A DNA stretch of 18,027 nucleotides from CAVURW01 sp963743595. GTDB lineage: Bacteria; Verrucomicrobiota; Verrucomicrobiia; Methylacidiphilales; UBA1321. A program made the position numbers and the translations under genes. Of the stretch, positions 1 to 8,055 are shown piece after piece (the stretch's first letter is position 1; every line of letters starts with the position of its first letter). The stretch spans positions 1 to 18,027 of the forward strand of contig CAVURW010000133.1 in assembly GCA_963743595.1 (NCBI GenBank), given 5' to 3'. The notes beneath the pieces are model-generated. The model saw only the letters and a program-made list of their open reading frames with translations, did no database searches and had not been told where the DNA came from.

Positions 1-43
1 CGCATAGCATTTTATATCATCAGGAAACAGAAAGCTTAGGACC

Positions 44-2653
44 GTGAGGTTGCGTCTCAATAATAAAAAAGCGTCGATTCTGGTGCTACACAAGCTTCTG
101 TATTTGACGTTCGCAATCGTCACCACAACAAATTTGGGCGCGGAACCCAACAGCAATCACGTTGCCGCTTTTACGTCACCGCCTACGCGTGTGCCGACAC
201 GGGGGATGCCGGATGGGCCACTGCTGGGAAACGGAGATGTCGGTGTCGTACTTTCCGGACCGCCCGAGGCGCAAAGATTCTACATTGCAAAGAATGATTT
301 TTGGAAGTCCACACCGGCTACCTCTAAGGTGACGGCGGCAGCCTGCTTAACTTTACTTATTCCCCGAATGGCAGGAGCGAGCTATCTGCAGGAACAAGAT
401 ATGTCCCAGGCGGAAGTGCGAGGCACCTTTTCTTATGGAGGATCGACCGTTTACGAGCGCTCGTGGGTGCAGGCCGATGAGAATTTGCTGCTGACGGAAT
501 TGCGATGCAAAGGTCCTCAGCCGGTTTCCGTCTCGATCCGCATGTATTCAGATGAACAGGGAGTCGCACCAGCCCAGATTAACGACAACAGCCAACCGGT
601 CAGCATAGGATGCGAAAGGGTCGGTGGCGGGCGTAGGTATTTTGATGGGGATATGGCAAATGTGATCGTTACGAAAGACGTTTTAAGCGGCCAACCGATT
701 GGCCAACCGGAAAATCCAGAGCACTTTGATGGGAAGTCGACCCATCGAGAACTAGCCGTTCCAAAGATGGACACCTCCATTAGCGTGGCGGCATGGATAA
801 AAATTGGCGCTATAACGAAGGAGCCAAATTACATCGTAAGTAAAGGTAAATGGACTCAAGCCTATAGTTTGGGATTGTGGAATGGCAATTTACGCTGGGC
901 CATTGACGGAATGGACGTAGAAACGGATCAACCGCTCGAATCTGGACGATGGATCTACGTCGCTGGGACATTCGATGGCAAGCGGATGTGTCTATTTGTA
1001 GACGGTGTACTAAAATCCAGTTGTGGGGATAGTGGTGCCCCGGTCCAGGAGTGCTTCACTCGTTACGCGGATGACACACCAGACCAAGGACGACATGTAT
1101 CCGTAGCGATGCGGGCGATTGGTGCTGCCGGGCTAAAATTTGATTTGAGGCCAAACGAACCGATCACGATTGCCACTTCTATTTTGAGTGATTTAGACGC
1201 GACGAATTCAGAAGTAGCTGCGGAGAACCGCGTCAACACCCTGACGCCTGGAGACATCGAGAAACTTTCAGCGCAACATCAGACCTGGTGGAAGAAATTC
1301 TGGTCACAATCATTTGTCGAAATCCCCGATAAGGAAATCGAGCAGCACTGGTATGCCGCCCAGTATTTGATGGCATCGTGCAGTCGGCCCGGTAAAGTGG
1401 CACCTGGTCTATGGGGCAACTGGGTTACTACAAATGATCCAATGTGGAATGGCGACTACCACCTCAATTACAACTTTGAGGCACCCTATTACGGTGTCTA
1501 TTCCGCTAACCACCCAGAATTATCGCTCCCCTACTTTGATGCCATTAATCAGTCCGTTCAAAACGGTAAGCTAAACGCTGCCAAACGCGGATGGAAAGGA
1601 GTTCACTTCCCGGCTTCCATTGGACCGTGGGGTATGCGTCCAGAGGGTGACGACAGTGATTATGGGCAGCGTTCCAATGCCGCATATGTCGCCCTAAACT
1701 TCATTTGGTACTACCAATACACGCAAGACAAAGAGTGGTTGAAGGCGAGGGGCTATCCTTACCTGCGCGAAGTCGAAAGTTTCTGGACCGACTACCTCAA
1801 GTTCGAAAACGGGCGCTACGTCATCTATAATGATGCCATTCACGAAGGATCCGGTCCCGACTTTAACTCGGTGCTCTCGCTTGGCCTTGTCCGTACGCTT
1901 TACAAGAACATGCTGGTGATGAGTGAAGATCTCGGTGTCGACGAAGCACTCCGTCCGAAGTGGAGGGATATTCTCAATAAAATCAGCGACTGGCCGCTTC
2001 AGGAGCGAAATGGAAAAACCATCTTCCGCTACACTGAAAAGGGAATGGCATGGAACAACGGAAATACATTAGGTATTCAGCATATATTTCCAGCGGGCGC
2101 GATCGGACTGGATAGCAGTCCCAAGGAACTCGAAATCAGTCGAAATATGATTGAGGCCATGGCCCGATGGGACGATCAAAATGGAGCCTGCTCCTGGTAC
2201 ACCGCTTGCGCGCGTGTCGATTATCCGCCGGAGATAATCCTCCAGCATCTGCACAAACTGTACGAGCGCTCTTCGATGCTCAATGGATTGCTCAATTTTG
2301 GTGCTGGCGGCATTGAAAACGTTTCGCCCTCGCTTGCCGTAAGTGAAATGCTTTTTCAAAGCCACGATGGGATACTGCGTTTTTTCCCGTGTTGGCCCAG
2401 GAACCTGGACGCCCGCTTCAGTACCCTTCGAGCGGTCGGTGCGTTTCTCGTTTCGGCTGAGTTTAAAGGGGGCGTGATAGGGAACGTTAAAATCACGAGC
2501 GAAAAAGGAAAGGATTGCACGATCGTCAATCCGTGGCCCGGACACTCCGTTCACGTCATTCGAAATGGCGAGCCTTCGCCGTCCGTGATCGGCGAACGAT
2601 TTACCCTCACAACAAATCCTGGAGACGTTCTCGAACTCCTGCCCGAGAAGTAG
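44..2653 (+). CDS. Secreted GH95-like six-hairpin glycosidase with inserted, permuted LamG domain
   Basis: The product is 869 aa with a signal peptide at about residues 1-33 (hydrophobic stretch, likely cut after LGA). Residues 50-90 carry the substrate-domain signature PLLGNGDVGVVLSG followed by FYIAKNDFWK, typical of the N-terminal beta domain of GH95-related proteins. Residues about 430-770 form the alpha/alpha barrel (MWNGDYHLNYNFEAPYYGVY, then SPSLAVSEMLFQSHDG near 760), and a C-terminal beta part follows (STLRAVGAFLVSAEFKGG). This places it in or near clan GH-L; the sugar it cleaves cannot be read from sequence. Residues about 176-326 are a LamG/concanavalin-like jellyroll interrupting the beta domain, with its C-terminal half first. 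The start is GTG at 44, or TTG at 50, which would have AGGA (38-41) at good spacing. Neighbours fit a polysaccharide-degradation role outside the cytoplasm. I am sure of the fold class and less sure of the family number. Confidence 0.85.
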   Translation: MRLRLNNKKASILVLHKLLYLTFAIVTTTNLGAEPNSNHVAAFTSPPTRVPTRGMPDGPLLGNGDVGVVLSGPPEAQRFYIAKNDFWKSTPATSKVTAAACLTLLIPRMAGASYLQEQDMSQAEVRGTFSYGGSTVYERSWVQADENLLLTELRCKGPQPVSVSIRMYSDEQGVAPAQINDNSQPVSIGCERVGGGRRYFDGDMANVIVTKDVLSGQPIGQPENPEHFDGKSTHRELAVPKMDTSISVAAWIKIGAITKEPNYIVSKGKWTQAYSLGLWNGNLRWAIDGMDVETDQPLESGRWIYVAGTFDGKRMCLFVDGVLKSSCGDSGAPVQECFTRYADDTPDQGRHVSVAMRAIGAAGLKFDLRPNEPITIATSILSDLDATNSEVAAENRVNTLTPGDIEKLSAQHQTWWKKFWSQSFVEIPDKEIEQHWYAAQYLMASCSRPGKVAPGLWGNWVTTNDPMWNGDYHLNYNFEAPYYGVYSANHPELSLPYFDAINQSVQNGKLNAAKRGWKGVHFPASIGPWGMRPEGDDSDYGQRSNAAYVALNFIWYYQYTQDKEWLKARGYPYLREVESFWTDYLKFENGRYVIYNDAIHEGSGPDFNSVLSLGLVRTLYKNMLVMSEDLGVDEALRPKWRDILNKISDWPLQERNGKTIFRYTEKGMAWNNGNTLGIQHIFPAGAIGLDSSPKELEISRNMIEAMARWDDQNGACSWYTACARVDYPPEIILQHLHKLYERSSMLNGLLNFGAGGIENVSPSLAVSEMLFQSHDGILRFFPCWPRNLDARFSTLRAVGAFLVSAEFKGGVIGNVKITSEKGKDCTIVNPWPGHSVHVIRNGEPSPSVIGERFTLTTNPGDVLELLPEK

Positions 2654-2717
2654 GTGTCGATTGTCCAGACTCCTCAATTCCCCGGTGGAGAAAACGCCAA
2701 AAACCATTCGAGCAACG

Positions 2718-3455
2718 CTACTTTCCTTGTGGCAAGTCCAGTTCCTGAATAGTATCGGATACCCGCAAAAAATGAACGGAGCCCGGCTGACGGGGATCAT
2801 CCACAAAAAAAATCAAGTAGCGGAAATTATTTTTTAAAACCCAATTCGAAGAATAAACCAACCTTTGTGTATCTGCTATTTTCACGAGCAGCTCTGTTGC
2901 TTTTTGATCAACAAACGTGGGCTTAACCGTTTTGGTCTCTTGGGGCTGTAACGTTGCAGTAGTGGTTCCTGTATCGTTTATAAATTTGGAATCAACAGGA
3001 ACACGACTGAAATTAAACATCATAAAACTTCCCCCTGGAAACGAAGCTTTTGAGTCATCAATAATGCGGATTTTATAAGCTTTATTACTATCGACGCTTA
3101 TCAACAGAAGTGGGAGAATAGAGTGGTTCGAAAGGTCGAATGAGCTTACCAGCACGATCTTAGATCCGTCATGTCGAATAATATCCAACGGTTTCGACGG
3201 ATCAAAGTCATAGAATATTGAGCGGGACCCTTCCAAAACCGTCAGTTCAGTCTCCTTGAAGTCTGGGCCAGGGAGGGGTATCGGATTATCCTGGTCTGGA
3301 GGTGGTGGAAGCTCTGATTGGGTGTAGTATAACTTTTCCGATAAGGCTCCCCAGCCTAAGACTCGAAACCTTTTGGGTGCATTAGCGTCTTGAGCGAAAA
3401 TTGAGGATGTACCGCTCCATATCAAAAGCAGTGTATATATCAGTCTACAGCTCAT
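2718..3455 (-). CDS. Small secreted protein coupled to Verru_Chthon cassette protein A
   Basis: The product is 245 aa and begins with a clear signal peptide (MSCRLIYTLLLIWSGTSSIFA, cleavage likely before QDANAPK). The mature part is rich in beta-strand patterns with a proline-rich turn (ELPPPPDQDNPIPLPGPDF, about residues 48-66). There are no transmembrane segments after the signal and no motif I recognise. Its ATG lies inside the 3' end of the upstream cassette A gene, with an 11-nt overlap, so the two are almost certainly one transcript with coupled translation. Its function is unknown. The fixed association suggests an envelope or secreted partner of protein A. It converges on the glycosidase gene ending at 2653, 64 nt away. 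Confidence 0.8.
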   Translation of the reverse strand: MSCRLIYTLLLIWSGTSSIFAQDANAPKRFRVLGWGALSEKLYYTQSELPPPPDQDNPIPLPGPDFKETELTVLEGSRSIFYDFDPSKPLDIIRHDGSKIVLVSSFDLSNHSILPLLLISVDSNKAYKIRIIDDSKASFPGGSFMMFNFSRVPVDSKFINDTGTTTATLQPQETKTVKPTFVDQKATELLVKIADTQRLVYSSNWVLKNNFRYLIFFVDDPRQPGSVHFLRVSDTIQELDLPQGK

Positions 3456-6400
3456 TTTTATTCAACCATCTGAAGGACACTATTTTAAAACGGCGACCAA
3501 ATGCGCAGTTTGCGGCAGTCAATCCCGTATTCTTAGGATTAACATTCGGGTCATCGTAAGCATAATTGGCCGAACCGGTGTTATCTAGAGTATTATCCTC
3601 CTTGGAATAGAGATACTCAGGAAGCCTTTGAACAACCGCTTCCCCATAGGCCTCCGCTTCCGATATTCCTGCTGGGCTTAAAGCCTGTCCATAGAAACGT
3701 ATGGTAAACGTGTCGGAACGAGTGGCAATCACCGGGGCGATGACCTGAAGGATATCGCTTTGCGTGAGGGTTCCTGGTACACCTGTTGCACTATTCGAAG
3801 GAGCAGGGGGCAAGATGTTATTTGGAGTTGGCACCACAGGAGTGTTGTTATTATTGAAAGTTGCCTGTACGTTGGTGAAAGTCGCAGTGGAAGTAGAATT
3901 TCCAATATTCACAGCGCTGTTAGAAAATGATTGGGCCTCCACTGTAGAATTGAAGCCCAAAGTATCAATCGCTGCCTGCAACGCCCCGGAATTGCTAAGT
4001 GTAGTTGCATTTGTATCGGAAGCAGTGGTTAACCGATGATTCAGAAAATCGCCAAGTGACAAAAACGGTCCTCTCTGTTTCACCTGTGCAACAATGTTAG
4101 CCGCCAAGTTTTCCACAGAGCTGGTCGGAACCTGAACAATTCCAAAAAAAGGAACATTCCCAGTCCAAGCGGTAATCCCAGTCCCAAAGGCGTGAGTAAA
4201 ATTTAGGAAGGGAGTTTGCGTAGATGAGAAGGTCTGGGCCGACACGGTGCAGGTACTGGCAGCCGCTTTTGCAATAAAAAGGTTGAGATTATTATTCGAT
4301 ATGCTTGATCCTGCAGACGACGAACAAAGAAGAGCAGTCCAAGCCGGAACTGACGTGGAGTTAATGTTAAAGGCTCCATTGATCAAAAGATTAGCCGCTG
4401 GCTTCCGAAAGTTTGGCGTCAGCGAGCTATTTTGACATTGTAAATCTAATATGTTAGGAGAATTTGTATTTGTCGATGGAGGATTGGGGTTCAATGTTCG
4501 CCTATAGTAAATTAATCGGGAATTCGGGAGAGGCTGATTCTGGTCAATATACGACTGGTGGTTGAATTGACTGGTATTAATCGCCCAGCATCCGGCATCA
4601 CTAACACCGGCTGGAGGCACAGTGGAGAGAAAATACCCATCGAATAATACTTCGTTAGCCAGGAAGTTATCATCTAGAAGAACCGTTGAAATCTCCCAGC
4701 TAGGAGGTTTAGGCTCAACCCATGCAAAATTAGTAGGCAGACCCGACTGGTAAGAACCTCCCAAAGTATAGGTAGAAAAGCAGAGAACCCCATTACCCTG
4801 ATTGGCATTTAAATAGCGAGTATACGGCGTATTTTGATCAACGACACCGCAATAGCGGCAATACATCCCTTTGAATTGCCCCATGGATAGAAGAGGTTGC
4901 CGGGGAAGGGTGTAGAGAACCGGTTGGGTAAATCCGGGCTCTTTACCCACCGAATCAGGAAGCCACGATGTATCGTAGACTGGGCTGCCATTTACAGTAT
5001 TGCTGATACCTTGGAGATCTAATGCGCTATCGGGTGGCGTGGGACCAGCAATATAGGAACCATAATGGTCTTGAATCGTCCCATTCGCATCCGTTGCTAA
5101 CGGATTAAAGTAGCAACCACCAGCTGCTAAGAAGGGTAAACTGACTTGAGCCGCTGTCGGATAAACCCCGCTCGCATTGGGAAATAACGACTGATTGGGA
5201 GCTAAAAGAGTCGGACAGTTCAACCCCGGGATTGAGCAAACAATTTTTGCCACTTTAACCAAGTTTCCTGGCCCCGTGACGCCGGTAACGCTCTGGGTGA
5301 GTGCACCGCCGCTTGTAGTCGTTCCGAAATAAGCTACTCCGCTGTCACTACCATTTGTCGTTTCCCCTAGCGTAAAAGTATTTTTTCCTGTGCCAGCTCC
5401 TGCCAACGGCCATGCGGCGTAATTATTAGCGTAGTAGGCCGGCTGGAACGAGTCCAATTGAGCTCCCCCAGTGATGGTAAATTGGGCTGTTGAGGGGTTG
5501 GGAATCGTAAAACTATCGGCCGCAAACTCTTCGTATTGATAGAAACCATCTGAGGGCGAGACGCTGGTCAGAGGCGTGTTAGAGAATTTTACGAAGTTCG
5601 GTGGTATATTAGAAGATATTACATCACCCGCCACGAAAGGTACCTGTGAAGTTTGGCTAAGACTGTAAACTCGCAACTCGCCAGGATAAAATGGTGTCGG
5701 ATCTGGTGCGGTTTGCAGATTGAAAATGAGTTCGAAGCCACTGGAAAGAGTTGCGGGAGTTGCCCCAGTAATTGCGATCTTGGGACTTTGGTTAAACGCA
5801 AAAAGCGGATTTCTGCCGTCATTCCCAAATAAGACCTCATATCCCGTTGCTGACTTCTGAAAATTAACATCGAACGGATTATACTCCACCACGGTTCCAT
5901 TTGCCCCGGCAAGAAGATCATAATTATTTCCGGACGTATTATTTAATCCCAGGTAAAGAATTGCGCTATAAGACGCAAATAAAGGAAATATACCGTCTAT
6001 ATCAAGTCCAGACGTTGTGTGAACTACGTCGGGTTCTCTATATATTCGAACTGGGAGCTTGGGGACGGTACCACCTGATGCTTCGTTAGCGAAGGCGGTG
6101 GCCCCCACACCGGTAGGAGCGACGCCAGTCGCCGTTTTAATAGGCGAGGGCATGGTGTTATGATAAATGTTATAAAAATAGAAAAGGGAATCCCAACGAA
6201 GTCCATCTAGGACAAATGATTGTTGGGTTTGCCACGAACCAGCCGCTAAAGCCGTGCCACCAGAGTCGTCCGGCACAACAGGAGGAGGGTAAACCGTGGA
6301 ACCCAATAAAATTGCATTCACACTGTAGACTTTTCGGGCAGTTTCATAGAAAGGATTGGCTGCATCCCCAAATTGCTGCTGGTAGGCGAGGTTGTCCTCC

Positions 6401-7683
6401 AGTGCGCCCGTTAAATCTTCACGCAGTCCTCCATTAAAGCTATCGGCGATCACGCCATAACTGCTTACCGTGAAGTCTGGAGAATAGGTGGAAGGATGAG
6501 TCCCAAAGTCTGCCCACGAACTTGACGGATCGCTGTAAGACATCGAGGGTAGTGTCGGGCTAATAAACGGAGTCTCTCGATCGTCTATTGCTAGCGAATC
6601 ATTAAAATTAAAAGTTGAACCGAACTGCGTTAGGACTTGGCTAACCGCTGGGCTTTGAGAAATTTGAAAGTGCGCTTGTGATTGGGGGTAGGAGGAAGTC
6701 GGATTCGCACTCAAGTAGGGATCCGGAATATCGGCCTTCGCTTTTATCCCCTCATCTGAAACCCAGTAAGCATATGCTCCTACAGCCATCTGAGCCGTAG
6801 AACTCCCGGGCTCATTTTCCAAAACCGGTACTTTGGGAGCAAATACGCTATTATTACCGCCACCTGATTTTATAGTCGAATAATTCTGATTCGTCTCTGT
6901 ATTCAGATTATTAATGAGAGCTACACAGGCTGGATTCGTCGGATTTGATAGGTTGTTGCCAGAGAGCGTTATCGAAGAGTTTTTCGTTGGTATAACATAT
7001 GAGAAATTGAACGACTGGGTTGGATCGGGATAAGCATTGGTTGAAGCGGCATACTGATAGGGCCAGGAAATTAGCCAAACAACATTTGACGGTGCCTTGC
7101 TTGTATTGGAATTGTAGTAGAGCTGGCTCCGACTGGGGACAGTAGTGGGGCCAAGGATCTGTGTTGCTAAGGTCGAATTTTTGGTTCCGTCTGGTAGGTA
7201 GTCGTAGTACAAGAAGGTTCCGCCGGGTCCAGGTTTTTGGCCTGGAGACGCCGAGATCGTACTAGGCGCAACAATTAGCCCGTTTCCGGCACAGCCAGAA
7301 TAATCGTTACTGGTGTTAAGCCAGACGCCAGTCCAAAAAGATTGCCCAGAATCTCCCGCAGGTTCGTCAGCCGAATAGCCTACCAAGGTGGGAGCTGGGT
7401 TTTGGTTCTGATTTAGGATATCGGCCCGCGCGGTAACCCGCCGGTCGGGTCCGGCTGCTATCTGCAATTGATTTAGCGCTTGGTTTAGGCCGAAAAGGGC
7501 ATTTTGGCGGGCCATTTCCTGCCGCGTAGCGTTGTACTGGGATTGCAGTTCGATTTGAGAAATGACCGCAGTAGCAACCACGAGAAGTGTGAGAAGACTA
7601 ACGACCAGAAGTGACGCCAGGAGGATAAAGCCGCCTTGTTTGGACCGGCTCAATAAAGGAGAATTGTTTGTTCTAGAATACAT
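3445..7683 (-). CDS. Verru_Chthon cassette protein A (pseudopilin-like)
   Basis: The product is about 1412 aa from ATG 7683. An in-frame TTG at 7731 would add 16 residues, directly after an in-frame stop. The N-terminus is prepilin-like: a short basic leader (LLSRSKQGG), then the helix FILLASLLVVSLLTLLVVA. The next block is the family hallmark, with polar helix residues followed by AGPDRRVTARADI. Further family marks are WVSDEGIKAKADIPDPY in the middle and a C-terminus with AEAYGEAVVQRLPEYLY and FGRRFKIVSFRWLNKNEL. Between them lies a long Ser/Thr/Asn-rich, beta-rich region. The family is described from Verrucomicrobia as part of a multi-gene cassette with proteins B, C and D that also have pilin-like N-termini; its job is unknown, with type II secretion or a surface assembly as the usual guess. 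Here only A is present, followed by one small secreted protein. A strong GGAGG-like stretch at 7711-7719 is too far from the ATG to be its ribosome site. Confidence 0.88.
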   Translation of the reverse strand: MYSRTNNSPLLSRSKQGGFILLASLLVVSLLTLLVVATAVISQIELQSQYNATRQEMARQNALFGLNQALNQLQIAAGPDRRVTARADILNQNQNPAPTLVGYSADEPAGDSGQSFWTGVWLNTSNDYSGCAGNGLIVAPSTISASPGQKPGPGGTFLYYDYLPDGTKNSTLATQILGPTTVPSRSQLYYNSNTSKAPSNVVWLISWPYQYAASTNAYPDPTQSFNFSYVIPTKNSSITLSGNNLSNPTNPACVALINNLNTETNQNYSTIKSGGGNNSVFAPKVPVLENEPGSSTAQMAVGAYAYWVSDEGIKAKADIPDPYLSANPTSSYPQSQAHFQISQSPAVSQVLTQFGSTFNFNDSLAIDDRETPFISPTLPSMSYSDPSSSWADFGTHPSTYSPDFTVSSYGVIADSFNGGLREDLTGALEDNLAYQQQFGDAANPFYETARKVYSVNAILLGSTVYPPPVVPDDSGGTALAAGSWQTQQSFVLDGLRWDSLFYFYNIYHNTMPSPIKTATGVAPTGVGATAFANEASGGTVPKLPVRIYREPDVVHTTSGLDIDGIFPLFASYSAILYLGLNNTSGNNYDLLAGANGTVVEYNPFDVNFQKSATGYEVLFGNDGRNPLFAFNQSPKIAITGATPATLSSGFELIFNLQTAPDPTPFYPGELRVYSLSQTSQVPFVAGDVISSNIPPNFVKFSNTPLTSVSPSDGFYQYEEFAADSFTIPNPSTAQFTITGGAQLDSFQPAYYANNYAAWPLAGAGTGKNTFTLGETTNGSDSGVAYFGTTTSGGALTQSVTGVTGPGNLVKVAKIVCSIPGLNCPTLLAPNQSLFPNASGVYPTAAQVSLPFLAAGGCYFNPLATDANGTIQDHYGSYIAGPTPPDSALDLQGISNTVNGSPVYDTSWLPDSVGKEPGFTQPVLYTLPRQPLLSMGQFKGMYCRYCGVVDQNTPYTRYLNANQGNGVLCFSTYTLGGSYQSGLPTNFAWVEPKPPSWEISTVLLDDNFLANEVLFDGYFLSTVPPAGVSDAGCWAINTSQFNHQSYIDQNQPLPNSRLIYYRRTLNPNPPSTNTNSPNILDLQCQNSSLTPNFRKPAANLLINGAFNINSTSVPAWTALLCSSSAGSSISNNNLNLFIAKAAASTCTVSAQTFSSTQTPFLNFTHAFGTGITAWTGNVPFFGIVQVPTSSVENLAANIVAQVKQRGPFLSLGDFLNHRLTTASDTNATTLSNSGALQAAIDTLGFNSTVEAQSFSNSAVNIGNSTSTATFTNVQATFNNNNTPVVPTPNNILPPAPSNSATGVPGTLTQSDILQVIAPVIATRSDTFTIRFYGQALSPAGISEAEAYGEAVVQRLPEYLYSKEDNTLDNTGSANYAYDDPNVNPKNTGLTAANCAFGRRFKIVSFRWLNKNEL

Positions 7684-8055
7684 GGGAAATCGGCATGCCG
7701 TGGATTCAGCCCTCCTCCTATACTTCGACAATTAATACATCTTCTGAAGCAGATAAACAGTTCGTTTTACGACAATCGCCACCTTTGCATTTTACGTGCT
7801 GTTGAGAGGCCGAATCCTGGGGTTCTTACTTATCTGTACAAAGGTGCGTGGTAAGGAACTAGGCTATCGACAGATTCGGTAGCCATCGAGGACTCGACGG
7901 CAAGGCCTTTCGCTGTCGCAAAACAATTCACTTTCTTCATAGTCTAGATGCGGAGTTGTAATCACGCTTAATAAACCTTAAGACTTTCGGTGCTTGGTTC
8001 GATTAATCAGATGTGCTTCTTTTAATTTTTGCTTAACTTCGGACCCCTCCAACTA
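7684..8055. other. Divergent intergenic region between cassette A and the PL26-like gene
   Basis: About 370 nt between two divergent genes, so it must hold both promoters. I see no convincing -35/-10 pair and no Shine-Dalgarno before ATG 8056. A short imperfect hairpin lies at 7882-7901 (8-bp arms with one mismatch, 4-nt loop), and the 8-nt palindrome GATTAATC at 8001-8008 follows TTGGTTC at 7994-8000. The same TTGGTTC heptamer occurs 36 nt before the GH52 start. None of these is strong alone. Confidence 0.4.

Noticed and set aside
2069..2806. 245-codon minus-strand frame under the GH95-like gene and its 3' gap
   Set aside because: It is antisense to a well-supported catalytic domain and its residues (many Arg, His, Ser) show no fold pattern.
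7780..7846. Inverted repeat CACCTTTG ... CAAAGGTG in the divergent intergenic region
   Set aside because: Eight-bp arms separated by about 50 nt are expected by chance in a region of this length; no other support.
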